From positions 7,874,001-7,938,000 of the forward strand of contig NC_085107.1 in assembly GCF_030269925.1 (NCBI RefSeq): a DNA stretch of 64,000 nt. The letters are read 5' to 3'. Position numbers and translations under genes: made by a program. Each line of letters begins with the position of its first letter. The first letter of the stretch is position 1. The notes under the pieces were generated by a model that worked only from the letters and a program-made list of their open reading frames with translations, made no database searches and was not told the origin of the DNA. This document shows, one piece after another, positions 22,426 through 34,505 of this stretch. Origin of the DNA: Bombyx mori. Lineage: Eukaryota > Arthropoda > Insecta > Lepidoptera > Bombycidae.

Positions 22426-23564
22426 TAAATAATGAACAGCGATAGCAGTGTATTTAGTGCGAGTTTTTTAACGTATAAGACTATTTAAGAATAATAATAT
22501 ATTCAGAGAATGGTACTGACTATTCTGTAGCGAATCTCGTAGTCAGGTATTACGACATCCATGGGATAGAATGCGGTTGTTCTATTCTAGGTCGATATCA
22601 CACATCCAATAGAGCATCGCATCCCAATAAAGTTGAAGTTCGATCAATAAGACATGCATCTATCAAACTTCATTTGATATTCAGTTGAGTGGATGCGTTT
22701 ACAGAAATATACGAAATGATGCCAAGAGGCTTAAAATATACTAAGCACATGTTCGACACACGCAAGCTTAAAATTCCACAGCCTGGGCATGTGAGCGAAC
22801 TTTGTGGCAACGAAGTCTTTTGAATTGCACCAATTTGTACACGAGCCTGTGAAAGACATTCGTGTTCGCCCCAACGCATTGCGAATAGACAAACTACTCC
22901 GCTGAACTATATAGCAAAGGACAATGCGAACATTCGACGAATGGTAATGTAGCCATAATATTACAAAGTAGAAAAACGTTCCCTTTCGAACGACCAGGCG
23001 TTCGTTCACAACGGCCTGGTTTTGCTTTGTTCACGTCAAAACATCCAACTTGCCGATCCACGCTCACGTGTACTGTTAATAACAATATTTCTATCGTGGA
23101 CGAACTAGAAAAAGTCGGTTACTTGTTAAGTGCCGTTAGTATTTCACTAGTAAATCTGTGAATAATAATTAATATTCAAATCAAAGGATCCTAGACTAGT
23201 ATTAACTTATCCAATTACTCATCGGAGGATAGGGTATGTGAACCTAGCCTTTAGCTTGGTACCATATCAAGCCACTAACTAATGCATTACCTTCAATTTA
23301 TATGTACTTAGAAAAGGTGCAATTATTATGTTGCGGAAATTTGCCCACAATCAAATAATTCCCTTAATTCATATGTAGTATCACTACACTCTCCTCCGCT
23401 ACCTTCCCCTTCCCCCCAAAATGATTCCTGCCCAAATTTCCCCACTTTGCTATTGGTAAAACGTATTGTTAACCGCACGAATGGGTACCACTATCTTACC
23501 TTTTTTTCGGAAATCACTAGTCTGTGCCTATCTGAAACTTTAATCTGCAGTAGAATTCATTTCA
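22426..23564. other. non-coding stretch, unidentified GC-richer block
   Basis: The block at 22730-23080 has overlapping open frames on the minus strand, but none shows a domain or family that I recognise. It could be decayed transposon coding sequence. No repeat copy was found in the window. Confidence 0.35.
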
Positions 23565-23815
23565 TTATTACTATCTCTTTTTCTTACCCCTTATCTCACT
23601 AGGTGGGGTCGGCACAGCTAATTTATTCCTCCATTCTCTTCTATCAGCCGTCATCTCAACACTCACTCCTCTCTCTCTCATATCGTCATTCACACACTCC
23701 ATCCATGTCTTCTTTGGACGACCTCTTCCCCCTCTACCTTGTACTACTATTTCCATACATCTCCTAGTCACATGCATCTTCTCTCTACGCATCAATGTCC
23801 ATACAACGCTATTTT
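23565..23815 (-). pseudogene. LINE reverse transcriptase C-terminal fragment
   Basis: The minus-strand frame at 23571-23795 reads RGRPKKTWMECVNDDMRERG followed by a 'MTADRREWRN' stretch. This is the signature C-terminus of insect RTE-like endonuclease/reverse transcriptase proteins (a GRP-k-W motif, then 'DR..WR'). The catalytic RT core is absent, so this is a truncated 3' remnant. A related relic in the same orientation is at 28552-28725. Confidence 0.75.
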
Positions 23816-24186
23816 ATTATTACTATATTATACTCTGTAAATACCGGCGAGTCTTTATAATGCAAAAAAACAAATAACAACTGTATCCATTTCATCTAAA
23901 GTCATCAATTGGTATTCACCAAAGGACACTCTCAATGTTGCATCTAATTTGCAAGTACATTAGCTTTGACCGTTTATTGAACGAGTTTTCGTCGCTATAA
24001 ACAGTTTATGTAAATCACCTTTAACTACCCAGAGCACGTTTTAGGAAACAGTTGATAGGTTTTGAGCTTGGAATACATACATAGGTTGTGAATGTTCTAA
24101 ATAAATATAGTATATGTATGTTTTACTTCCTATTGGGCGTAACCACCGTATCCTGAAGGCTTATTCTATTTTTTTTAATTACCGAT
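23816..24186. other. non-coding stretch, nothing recognised
   Basis: AT-rich, no motif recognised. Confidence 0.45.
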
Positions 24187-24365
24187 GGTTGAGCATATTG
24201 TAAACCGGTAGGGGTGCCTGTCTCTCTACTACCTATTTCTATTGCGAGGCAGTTAGGCGTTTCGGTTTGAAGGGAAGGAATGTCTCAAGGAGGGTAATCA
24301 TGACCACGCTCCTATATCCATCGGTTCTGGTAGCTTCTTAGCATCACGCAGCCATATACTTGTCT
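24187..24365 (+). mobile_element. Bm1 SINE relic
   Basis: 'aaaccggtaggggtgcctg', 'ctacctatttctattgcgag', 'ggcgtttcggtttgaaggg' and 'aatgtctcaaggagggtaa' preserve the Bm1 order on the + strand, with a central deletion. Confidence 0.6.
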
Positions 24366-24427
24366 ATATACAAAGGCAATTAAAAACTGCCTTTAGTCGA
24401 TGACTATCCATTAACCCCATCGATCAC

Positions 24428-24622
24428 TGTCTTCTGACTTCCAATCCTGACCCAAGGCAGAACGTGGGCAAGCAATGGATATACTACTGATATATACCAA
24501 GGATGGTTAATGTCAGGCAGGCGGCGAGTCGTAAAACTCATGCCAAATCCCTAAACAGCATGATAAGAGAACATGCTACGCCGACCCCACATAATGAGTA
24601 ATGATGGCAAGACGAAAAAACA
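24428..24622 (+). pseudogene. suspected retroelement 3' debris
   Basis: The stretch 'aatccctaaacagcatgata' ... 'catgctacgccgaccccac' resembles 3' parts of insect endonuclease/reverse-transcriptase repeats, which often end in '(c/t)gccgaccccac' followed by a stop. No catalytic motif remains, and no second copy is visible here. This is a weak call from pattern memory. Confidence 0.3.
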
Positions 24623-24782
24623 GGGTGGGTGACTGATTCGATGACCTTTTATGGGACGGTAATACTTTATTGCATATTTTTCTAATTTAATAATCATACC
24701 CGATAATATCCATATTAAATGAAAAAAACTGGCACACTGACCTTTGTGTTCTGTGTAGATTGAGGGGAGTGTGTAGAAGTGT

Positions 24783-25203
24783 CCAGAGTTGCAATGATTT
24801 TGTTCCGGCTACGACACGCCGTCAGGGCAGCATGGCTCAAAGTTTACTCGATCCTGTAGACCGAATGGTAAACAGTCGATGTCGCCCAAAACACGTCATT
24901 ACGGATCCTCCCGATCCATTAACGGTGCCTTTAGATACCACAAGCACCGGTCACCGTCCTCATCGAACTCGTCGCTTGCGACGAAGGGCTCGACGAGCGA
25001 ATTAACCCATAGACACAGCCCACTAAGTTTCTCGCCGGATCCTCTCAGGGGGCCGCGCTTCCGACCCGGTGGTAGATTCTGCGAAGTACTGCTCTTGCTA
25101 GGGTCAGTGTTAGCATCACTCCGGTTTGAGCCCCGTGAGCTCACCTACTAGTTAAGGTTACGCTGAAATAGCCTCTCAAGGCTATCAGCTTAGTTAGGAA
25201 AAA
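24783..25203 (+). mobile_element. Jockey-family LINE 3' fragment
   Basis: The open frame ending at 25005 matches the C-terminus of the intact ORF2 at 48896-51778. 'RCRPKHVITDPPDPLT' here corresponds to 'RRRPRHVLTDPSDPIT' there, and both end in an Arg-rich tail. The shared 3' UTR follows ('agtttctcgccggatcctct', 'tagattctgcgaagtactgc') and the copy ends 'tatcagcttagttagg' plus A-rich sequence. It is 5'-truncated and lacks endonuclease and RT domains. The 3' UTR stem is decayed to 7 of 9 pairs. Confidence 0.82.
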
Positions 25204-26364
25204 TAAATGGCTCAAATAGCGACAGCTAGTGTAATGTAATCGTCGTATGTCCGCCGCATCATTCCTGGTGAACAAAACCAACAACCGAAGAACCTGACAA
25301 TTCGATAAACATTTTTATCGATACGTACGTTAAGTACGGTCAACGCGATTGCGCCATCTGTCACACGCGAATCGGTCTCGAATTTATGTCGAAAAACTAT
25401 AATTCCATGAAATGGGACGCCGTAAAATTGTATGTACTGTGAACGTATTTATTTTAACAATAAATCTGTGCGTAACTAAAGTATTATTTTAAATAACTTT
25501 TATATACATCGATTGCATAACCCACCAAAGCCACCTACCTAACCCAACCAAAGGGCCAACCTAATGTTATCAACAACATTGTGTAATAGGCACACTTTTT
25601 TTTTTTGGAACGAATTTAATTATAGGACGATGCGGGAAAAAACGTCCGTAACGTAAGATTTTTATTAAATGCACACAGTGTACGACTTAACTTTGTAATA
25701 ACGTACAAAAAATAACATATTTTTTATCATTCATTGACCACGATCTCAGAGCGTTCGTTTGCGCAATACATTAACTCTTAAGCAAGCAACCGTGAATGAG
25801 TGTACCACAATAAGTTCGCACGTTACCGAATGACCATGGGTTATTGCGAAACCTCCAGTTTTATTTTCTTTATACCTCGAACAAAACCTAAAATTAATAT
25901 TTTTATAATAAGGAACTTCGTTCCTATCCGGTGTCCCACGACACCACACATCTTTTTAATTTTTGTATTCTATCTCTATTTAAGTGACATTGATTTCTCA
26001 ATAATAGCTATGTACATAAATTGAACAACTATATTTTTGTATTTTATGCTACTTTTTGGGTTCTTTCATTTTTTTTAAATGAATATATACATATTTAACA
26101 AAAATAATTAAACTCATATTTGCTTTCGGTACACAATTTAGCCGAGCTGTCCACGATATTTGTTGTTTCAATGTAAAATCGAATGGCTGCCGACTGGTCA
26201 AACCAGCGCATGCGATAATATTACAGGCAGATAGCGAAATAATCCCCTTTATACGGCAAATAAACGTTGGACGCAATGACGGAGCTTTATCAAATTAATT
26301 AAAGTGGAAATTAATAGCAGAAGTAACATTATTTAGACAGTTTGATAACTGATTTCGCCTCTCT
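25204..26364. other. non-coding stretch, nothing recognised
   Basis: No known repeat. Open frames at 25746-26276 on both strands carry no recognisable domain. A T-run lies at 25597-25606. Confidence 0.4.
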
Positions 26365-26420
26365 CCGATAGCTCAATCGGTAGTGTTTAGTTTCGGATTG
26401 AATTAAGGTTTGATTTGATC
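26365..26420 (+). other. tRNA-like relic with A and B boxes
   Basis: TAGCTCAATCGG (26369-26380) fits the pol III A-box consensus exactly, and GGTTTGATTT (26407-26416) resembles a B box. The start-to-start distance of 38 nt is slightly shorter than in a tRNA (about 44). No acceptor-stem pairing is visible, so a functional tRNA is not supported. It is a pseudo-tRNA or a decayed SINE head of a family other than Bm1. Confidence 0.4.
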
Positions 26421-28551
26421 AGTGTCCACAACATAGTGAATGAAATGTTTCTGACATTATCAGAATAATTAATACGGGCTTCGTACGAATTTCGATTGCC
26501 ACAATAAATACTTCTGAAATATTCATCCATAAATGCAAACAACATTCGTTCATTCTATTTTATGGATTCCGGTCTCCGTTGCGGGAAAACGGTTCAAATG
26601 ACATTCCTAATGAAAATTACCTTTCAGATAAATAATATAAATGAAACAGCGAAATCGGAACTGTATTATTCCGTCCCAGTGTTCGTTTATAAAACCACTT
26701 ACCGGGCCTCGTAATTGCGATGCTCGCGGTACCTTTCTAAAGCACACATTCCATCGCGTAATTTTCAATTTTCAAGGTGGATTTACAGGCGTTTGTTACA
26801 CATGATGATGAAGGCTTTGTTCCTGTTTTACGGGTAAAGAATAATTTGGCAAGCGTTACGCGGCATACATAAGTAAGTGTATACAGCAATCTGTTGAGAA
26901 GGGGGCTTCCGGAGACGCCGCCGCGCCGCCGCCTCCCTGACACACGCCCGACATTTATTTACACGACGCAGATTAATTCCACGTCATCCGACACATATCC
27001 ACTGCGAGCCCCGACCATTCTCAATCATATCGCCACACAAAACAGCCAAGACGTATTTCTTGCTACGACTGCCGCTTTCGTCTCGCTAATCAACGTCTGA
27101 AACAGACCTAAGCTTATTCACGATATTATGCTCTACTAAAAGTCGTATATCGCATCATTTTTAGTCTATATAAAAAATTCGATGAAATATAACCATATCG
27201 TGTGCTTGTGGATATATTTTCATTTAGGAACAAACAATGCAACAGAATGGAGTTCAATTGTATAGGGAATTTAACATCGGCAGTCCAATAGACTTAAGTT
27301 AACGATATAGCTTCTTTTAAGAGCAAGCCCATGATTGAATGGCTCAACAAATACATTTTTACTTGAATCGAGTCAATAAGAAATCTTAAATATTATACGA
27401 TAATAGATAGTCTACCACAGCATATTAGGCGGGAATATTGATTCTACTGTGATAATTAAGTTGACAATAGCTCTCCTCTGACCCGCTCACTAATCTATTG
27501 CGTCCACTAATTATTGGGAAGTTCTCAGCAGCAGTAAACATCATTCATGAAACTAATTGCCTTTGCGTTTTATTTTAATTTCCATCAAAACAATAATAAG
27601 AGTATATGCTCTAACAGCGATGTATTTTTTTCTAATATAGCCGTAGAGAAACCTAAAAATCATGAATCATATCAGTTTATATCTGATTCCTGAACCATTA
27701 CGTATGTCAATATTGTTATAACCCCTACACAATTTGAAGTAAGTTGAATACGTAATATCATTCAGTGCCTAGCAAAATCTCGTTTCTTTTTGGAGCTATC
27801 AATCTAAAGTTTTAGCCATTGTTTCACGAAAACTTATTGCTGGGTCAGAACCAGTTAACTACATCGAATTACTGTTGACAAAAAGTAAGCATTCGTTTCA
27901 TTGGCTGGCGGTTTTTATTTTAATTTCAGTCCTTTATTCGTTTGACGTGTGTGAAAATCGCGAAGCCGAGTTTTTCGAAAACGGTTACAACATAAATGTT
28001 TAAATCATAAACTTCATTTTGTCTGTGAATTGTTGTTTATACATGTATTTGTTATGTCGTTAAGTACAATGAGAATTTTACAGGTGGCTTCGTATTATTG
28101 GTTAATTAAATTCAATGTAAATGGAAAAACAGCCGTTACAGCATTTTAAATTAAATTTTAATCTGACCTATGTATAAGCTAGGTAGTGGGCATTGATGCT
28201 AGGACTTCTATGGCTTACAGTAATCGCTAAGGATTAGACAGGCCATAATTTGGGATTTGACGTTTATAAAAAGCCACCATCGTAACATCAACTCTATTTG
28301 GTAATAGTAAATTAAATACGGATCTATATTTCATTATTTTCAAATGTATTAATTGATATTATTGTTATTATGTTAAAAACTTTAGTTTGAGTTACTTTTA
28401 TTTTGATTCATATACCATTTACTATCACAATCGCCGTAGAGTAGGATAATTTTTAGGAACATTACAAGCGTTCACCAAAACTCCTTCAAAACAACTCCCG
28501 TCAACTGCACGGTACCTTTTGAGATCGTTCGCATTATTGCATACTTGACTG
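26421..28551. other. non-repetitive stretch with a GC-rich block
   Basis: Unlike its AT-rich surroundings, 26880-27100 is GC-rich and CpG-containing ('gacgccgccgcgccgccgcc'). It shows no similarity to any repeat in the window and no recognisable coding domain. It could be a regulatory or 5' UTR region, but nothing in the sequence proves this. The rest is featureless. Confidence 0.4.
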
Positions 28552-28725
28552 ATAATCTTCTTTTTCTTCTTTGTCTCAATCTTATCCCACTAGATGTCGG
28601 CACAGCAATTTTTTCTATTCCTTTCTATTCTATAAGCCGTCACGTCAACATTCACTCCTCTCTCTCTCTCTCATATCGTCATTCACACATTCTATCCACG
28701 TCTGCTTCGGTCGACCTCTTATCCT
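28552..28725 (-). pseudogene. LINE reverse transcriptase C-terminal relic
   Basis: Read on the minus strand it matches the end of the fragment at 23565-23815. Shared + strand phrases are 'cactcctctctctctc', 'atatcgtcattcacaca' and 'atccacgtct'. The TC-repeat is expanded and the frame is disrupted. It is decayed and non-coding. Confidence 0.65.
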
Positions 28726-29699
28726 CTACCTATTTTAATATTGACTGAGTACTGAGTAATACTGACTTAAGTTTACTAAATCAAAAAAGTAAAATTCAAA
28801 TCAAAATTTTCACACATACATATACTTACTATATTGTATTTTAATTCATATTTTAATTTAAAATGAACCAGGTGATAAAGCAAAAAATACTTAAATATAA
28901 TTTAGCACACAATTAAATTCGGATCAACTATAAACCTAAAAGGTTTTTGGCGGGCATTGAGTGGGGATGCTCTATCTTTTTTTCTTTCGAAGCGAGGTTT
29001 GTTCTAGAATTGTACGGCGCATATAAACATAAACGTCTTTATTAAAATGAAATATAATATGAAATGCCCATGATTATTTATTTATTTCATATAGTGAAGA
29101 CAAACTCTGATAACGTGAGATCATTAAAATGAGAAGTACGAAAGAATGAATGAATCATAAGCATTATAAGTATCTGTTGGTAAGAACATAAAATAAGGGG
29201 AAGTTCCCTTCGACCTCATGCCATTCGTGCTACAATAAAAACTAAGCCACGGCGTATTTTCTCCGGCGGAGGCTTTTACAATCTCGAATAAAAGTCGAAA
29301 CAAGTGCCTCGAGACTCAGGTTTATTCAACAAAGCCGGTTTACTACGCTTATTTAAAAACGTTTCTTTGACGTAGCTGTTTAGTTTCTATTCGACGTTTT
29401 AGCTGTCTTTTACGACCTCATTACAGGCATATGGAACTCGCATCAGTGGTTCGATGTAAGCTCGGATTTCTCTAACATGAAGCAAACATAGGACGAAGCT
29501 TAACTCCGATTCTTTCTATTAACGCAATCTAATTTACCCCACAAATATATTTTTCGAGGGAATTCACTAAATTCCAAATTGATATGGCCAAGGCTATGAT
29601 TTTTTAATGCACTAAATAGGTGACATCGTGAGACACATCAAGTCTGCCCCTTCCAACACAATATAATGATCACGATCACTTAAGAGTGACACGATACAA
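28726..29699. other. non-coding stretch, nothing recognised
   Basis: AT-rich, no motif recognised. Confidence 0.45.
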
Positions 29700-30140
29700 C
29701 TCTTTGTGGAAATTAGTATTGCATGGAAGTACTACTGGAGGCTAAAAGGAATTATGAAGAACAAACAAATCAAGATGCATGTCAAATCAAAACTGTACAA
29801 CACCTGCGTGCTACCAGTTCTAACCTATGGCTGCCAGACCTGGGCTCTCACCAAAACGCAAAGCAAAAAATTAGAAACATACCAGACAGCTATGGAGAGA
29901 AGCATACTGAATTTAAGAAAATCAGACAGAGTACGAAAAAAAGTCATTAGAGGTCTTACTAAGATACAAAATGTTTCAACTAGAAACTAAAATGGCAATG
30001 GACAAGACATACAATAAGAGGCATCGAAAAATGGAACAAAAGCATAGTGGCGAATAATTACGATCGATTAAATACCAAAAATTGATCCAGCAAGTGGCAA
30101 GTAACCACAGAAAATGGGATCCATTTACTGATCTAGTAAG
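29700..30140 (+). pseudogene. RTE-type LINE, reverse transcriptase C-terminal fragment
   Basis: The frame from 29706 contains 'LPVLTYGCQTWALTKTQSKK' and 'METERSIL'-like residues ('AMERSILNLRKSDRVR'). These are hallmarks of the thumb and post-RT region of insect endonuclease/reverse transcriptases, after the YxDD catalytic core. The frame breaks at 29990. Decayed similarity continues in other frames ('KWQWTRHTIRGIEKWNK', 'NHRKWDP') to about 30115. The upstream RT core is missing, so this is a truncated, frameshifted relic. Confidence 0.8.
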
Positions 30141-30829
30141 CTGATCAATTTAGTAAAATTGTTTTATCAAACTAGGACCCATTTTAATATTTAGATTATT
30201 AAACTTTTACACCTACACTATCCGTGTAGCGATAACATTTTGGAGGTCAGCTCGGCAAACGAGTCCCTTGAGAGATAAAGGCTGAGAAAAGCTAAAAATG
30301 CGAGTTGGGAAATAGAAAGGTCGAAAGAGCGGGATATTATAGTATCATTGTCGACCTCGATTCCTAGAAGTGAATGTTTTTAAAAGATTACAGTGTCATC
30401 TAGTAATAGACATAAATAAACGATCAGAGAAAACAACATTTGGAGCTAAAGACCATCATAGGTGTTTATCTCATTCACTGTAGGATTTATCTGTAGTCCT
30501 GTTGCAACAATTGTAGTTCCAGAATCCAAAGTAATCTGTGATCGTCGTGGTGGCATTCCTCACTGATTGGCGATATTGATACTGTCATTATCATCAACGA
30601 AATATTTATTCAAATTACCACTTTACCTAGCAACGAGTCAAATTGCTTCTTAAAACAATGGTTTGTTGGATCAGATCGTTACGAAGGGTCTAAGCGACAC
30701 TATGTATCTCAGCATCGAGTGCAAATGGAGAAACCTTAAGGAGAAATTACTGTCCTAAATGGAACCAGAATTTCATTTTACTTTCGTAGATAGAAATCTC
30801 AACTTCTTACGATAAAACAGAACACTCCC
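30141..30829. other. non-coding stretch, nothing recognised
   Basis: No gene or repeat recognised. Confidence 0.45.
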
Positions 30830-30970
30830 ATTACTGTGCTATAGAAATAGGTAAGATAATGCTACCTATACGCGCAGACTCACAACTCACCCAATATGAA
30901 TAATTTTACGTAGATTTTATGTTTGATTACAATATTGTTACTTTTTGGTGAACACACACCAGCTTCATGA
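30830..30970 (-). mobile_element. Bm1 SINE relic
   Basis: 'gtgctatagaaataggtaag', 'ctacctatacgcgcagactc' and a following 'attttatgtttgatta' match the middle of Bm1 on the minus strand. The 3' tail is barely recognisable. Confidence 0.5.
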
Positions 30971-31139
30971 TTTTATGTAAAAGTGAACATTCATAGAAAT
31001 GTACATAGGTATATTAATCGTAGTTACGAGAATGTTTGACCACCAAAGGTCTTATTGATGAGTGTCGTGCTACTACTACGGACTCTTCAATTATATTATC
31101 TGATCTTTAGGTCGGCGACGGTCATTAGTTTGGTAGCTA

Positions 31140-31356
31140 AACGAAACGCAGAACGATTCCCAAAAGATTTGCAAGATTGCGGTGTCGTTGGAACTCGGCT
31201 AACTTTGTGCTTCAACAGAGCCTAGCCGATGGAGGCGCATAGACGCCATCACACTTACCAACCAGATGTTCTTGAAGAACGGTGCCTCCGTCCTAAGAAC
31301 TGTCATTCGTTTTCATTTGCTAACGTCAAGAGCAGATTTCTGAATTGTTCTAAGAC
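31140..31356 (+). repeat. dispersed repeat, copy 1
   Basis: Shares long stretches with 34506-34684, such as 'actcggctaacttt/cgtgct', 'cagagcctagcc', 'cttaccaacca' and 'tttgctaacgtcaagag', in the same orientation. It has about 24 extra bases near 31152-31175 and a further short extra segment near 31247. The element class is unknown: there are no terminal repeats, tail or coding motif. Confidence 0.8.
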
Positions 31357-31860
31357 AACAAACGTGTTTCGTGTACTCAATATTTCTCTTAGCTCGATCA
31401 CCCTATTGCGATGATGTCTGACGATAGTGTTAATAGTTGTGGTCTTCTCCGACATATAATATTATAACTGTTATATCCTAATGAAGTTGAATAATTATGT
31501 TGGGCCGTCTGAATTTTCGTACATTCTGATGTTTAATTCAAGTACAAGTCTCAAGATGAAGGAAAGCTAGAATCCACATTGAAAATCCAGAAATCCGAAG
31601 AGACTTCACCGTCGCTCGCCGCATGTGCAAATACGAAAAGTACCATTGCCACTTCGCTTTCGAGGCCACTTTATAAATCATGGATGTAACTTAAACTTTT
31701 CTTCTCAAATAAAACCCTGGGAGTGAAGTTTATCATCTTAACTTAAGTGAAGTTGACGTAACTTTTAAAAGTTAAAACTGTCCTGTTTCTAAAACCTTAT
31801 ACATACAATGATAATATAATCAAGTATAATCAAGCACAAGCAGACGCTCGTTTACAGGAA
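31357..31860. other. non-coding stretch, nothing recognised
   Basis: No repeat or gene recognised before the Helitron boundary. Confidence 0.45.
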
Positions 31861-32277
31861 CTAGAGGTCCCGCAGTAGTCGAAATTCGACTATAATTAAT
31901 TGCAATTGTAAGTTTGTACACTATTATGATTGTATTTTATACTTCTATAATCACAAATTTCGCCAAGACCACACTCTAAAAAATATTAACAAAGACAAAC
32001 AATATTTAATCTATTCTCAATTTGACAACAGACGTCAAGTACCAAAGTTTGACATTAAATAGTATGCATGCGTGTGTGCGTCAAATACATGGTACGTAGT
32101 GTGTGTAATGTTTTCTTTATTGACTTAATGAATCTTTTGTGCATTATTTAAAAAAAAATAGTATTGTTCACTTCTTCTTTCTATTCTTTATAAGTGTGGA
32201 AAATTTCATACTTCTCCGTCCGCGCAATTTTCGTAAAAAGGGATACAAAGTTTTTGCTTCACGTATTAATATATAGA
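31861..32277 (-). mobile_element. non-autonomous Helitron, family copy 1 (417 bp)
   Basis: On the minus strand it starts A|TCTATATATTAATACGTG and ends GGGACCTCTAG|T. A perfect 8-bp stem (TAGTCGAA/TTCGACTA, + strand 31876-31892) lies about 11 bases before the terminal CTAG. These are the three Helitron hallmarks: 5' TC, 3' hairpin plus CTRR, and A^T insertion without duplication. The copies at 58276 and 61591 are colinear. No Rep/helicase coding region. Confidence 0.88.
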
Positions 32278-33143
32278 TAATTCGAATACCGTAATCTGTT
32301 TAACTACCAAGAAACTACCATTTGTACTATTAATAAGTAAAAAAATACAGCAATGTAATGAAGAATAAATATCATAAATATTGTATATTTATTAATATTC
32401 GTTTCTTATAATATTTCTGAAACAACAATTTTACACCTACATTATTTACTAAATAGTGAAACGTACCTATTCAATCGATAAAAAAATAATAGGAAAAGCA
32501 ACTGTCAACCGTATAGCCTGTGGAATACGCAGATTTTTCGTCAATATGATAAAGGAATTTTATTTCCAGAGAAAATATCTAATATCTAAATGTCATCGTC
32601 CCATAAATCCTTGATACGACACTTCTGACAACAAAAGATTGATATATTCAGACCCAAAATCCTTATATAAACCTTGAAATGTAAACAAATTCAATTTACG
32701 AAATGTCCATCAAAAATAACAAAAGCGTGTTCATAAATAAATAATCTTTTAGCCAAATATATAAATTGGCAAATCTTGAAACGTGATAAGTTAATCTAAT
32801 TACGAAAATCCGTTTAAGGCTGAACATAAAAATAATCACGATTTTTTTTAAATGTTACGTCATACAACTTATCTAAACCGAGACATGTATAGACTTTACA
32901 ATGAACATAATGCAAAAGATATTTTTTTTTAATATTTTGTATCTCAGATTCCAATAACGATTTGTTACGAAGAGCCAACAATAAATCCATATTTTTCTCG
33001 AGCGAGACTACAGCTATAAATTTAGTACCGGAATACTATGGCATGCGGCTTGCAAAACAATAAATCGTCGACGCCGAACGCATGCTTTAGTCAAATATAT
33101 AAAAGCAATCAACCAATGTGCATTGCATTCACATTAGAATACA
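32278..33143. other. AT-rich stretch, nothing recognised
   Basis: No known repeat or exon recognised. Confidence 0.45.
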
Positions 33144-33439
33144 CTAGATGATGACCGCTTGATAACGCCATCTTGTTGTGTCTTTAAAGCGGTTAGTTGC
33201 CCTCAAATAAGAAAAATACTATTATTATTCGCCAATAGATGTCGGGAAGAGTTGATTATTCAAAACACAAATAAAACAACCTTTTCTGAAAATAAATCGT
33301 AGCTAGATCGATTTATCGCCCCCGAAATCCCCTGTATACTAAATTTTATGAAAATCGTTGGAGCCGTTTCCGAGATTCAGATTATATACATATATATTAT
33401 TAATATACAAGAATTGCTCGTTTAAAGGTATAAGAAAGA
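33144..33439 (-). mobile_element. Helitron-like non-autonomous element, 296 bp
   Basis: On the minus strand it starts A|TCTTTCTTATACCTTTAAACG and passes through 'ggctccaacgattttcataa' and 'gggggcgataaatcgatc'. It ends with AAGCGGTCATCATCTAG|T. TC start, CTAG end and A/T flanks fit a Helitron. AAGCGGT near the end can pair with ACCGCTT about 30 bases upstream. The interior matches a family I recognise as widespread in Lepidoptera. Confidence 0.65.
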
Positions 33440-34325
33440 TTTAGTAGAGCGTGTATCTAATCTGTGCCGCATCAAGCTACTGCTACAGGTAGTACTGTAT
33501 TAGTACGACTCTATTATCGATCCAGATATGTAGTAAAATAGTGCGGCTTAATCTAATCACATGATGCAAGCATGACTTAGGCTTAAGAAACCATAAAAAA
33601 TAACTTCGTTATAATAGTTCCAAAAAGTAAAATAAAATCCGAACCACATTTCTATTTCATTCATGGACATTCTGTGAACATCGACCTACGCACTAGAATA
33701 AAATGATAAAAACATAAAGACTCAAAGCTCAAATATTCAACAGGAAAAACAAAAATTGACGAATTTTTGAGCTTCACAAAACGCCTGGTATTGGAATTTT
33801 TTTCAAAAATAACGAACAATATTCACGAATATTCGATTGGAATTCACTGAAATAAAAGTCATTTTTACAAATTAGTGTCAGAGCACAATAGAATAACTAA
33901 ATACTACGCCACAGTTCCGTTTTTATTCCCGTTATTTTATTGTATAATCCTGTCATTTTTCACTAAAATGTTAAATGATAGTATACTAATAAATCTGTAT
34001 TAATATAGATAGTACCTATGTTATAATTCTTACGTGTTCCGATAGCCACTTAATCATAACAACGATAGATTTTTTTTTACTTTGGCAGACCCGCTTTGAG
34101 TGTAAGGAACGCCACTATTAAAATTAAATGATCACATAAAATTATGATGTCGAAACCACGTGTATTATTACAAAAATCGTATTGTGCAATGTTGAAATCG
34201 GAATGTTTGATTACTTCGTGGAAAAAATAGGCGCTGTCTCGTCCGAGCTCACAACACGGTCTTATCAAAACGAATTACGCCTAATAGAAATCGATATTGC
34301 CTCTTACAAATTCCCTTCATTACAG
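33440..34325. other. presumed intron or upstream sequence of the receptor gene
   Basis: No repeat recognised. The pyrimidine-rich run 'aaattcccttcattacag' closes this stretch as the 3' splice site of the exon at 34326. No upstream exon was found in it. Confidence 0.5.
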
Positions 34326-34475
34326 GAGTTGTCTTCGATCAAAACACAGAAGAGATCCAGAACGCTTTCAAGTTCGCGATGGTTCAGCACTCGACGTCCA
34401 ACCGGAGCCGGTTGGATTTCCAGCTCTACGTCGACGTCATTAACACAGCAGATGCCTTCAAACTCTCCAGGCTTA
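34326..34475 (+). CDS. AMPA-type ionotropic glutamate receptor (GluRIA/GluRIB-like), one internal exon
   Basis: This 150-bp exon encodes part of the extracellular amino-terminal domain (periplasmic-binding-protein-like fold) of a ligand-gated cation channel of the glutamate receptor family, a plasma-membrane protein of neurons or muscle. After two bases of a split codon, the frame gives 49 residues beginning VVFDQNTEEIQNAFKFAM and ending YVDVINTADAFKLSRL; one base of the next codon follows. The block 'YVDVINTADAFKLSR' is what I recall as near-invariant in insect GluRIA-type receptors. The acceptor is a pyrimidine tract ending in CAG (34323-34325), and the donor GTAAGT begins at 34476. Both flanks are phase-compatible. 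The signal peptide, ligand-binding domain and membrane segments must lie in other exons, none of which was recognised within the window. Whether it is GluRIA or GluRIB cannot be decided here. A kainate-type paralogue is less likely. Confidence 0.85.
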
Positions 34476-34505
34476 GTAAGTGTTTTTTTTTCTTCTAAGT
34501 ACAAA

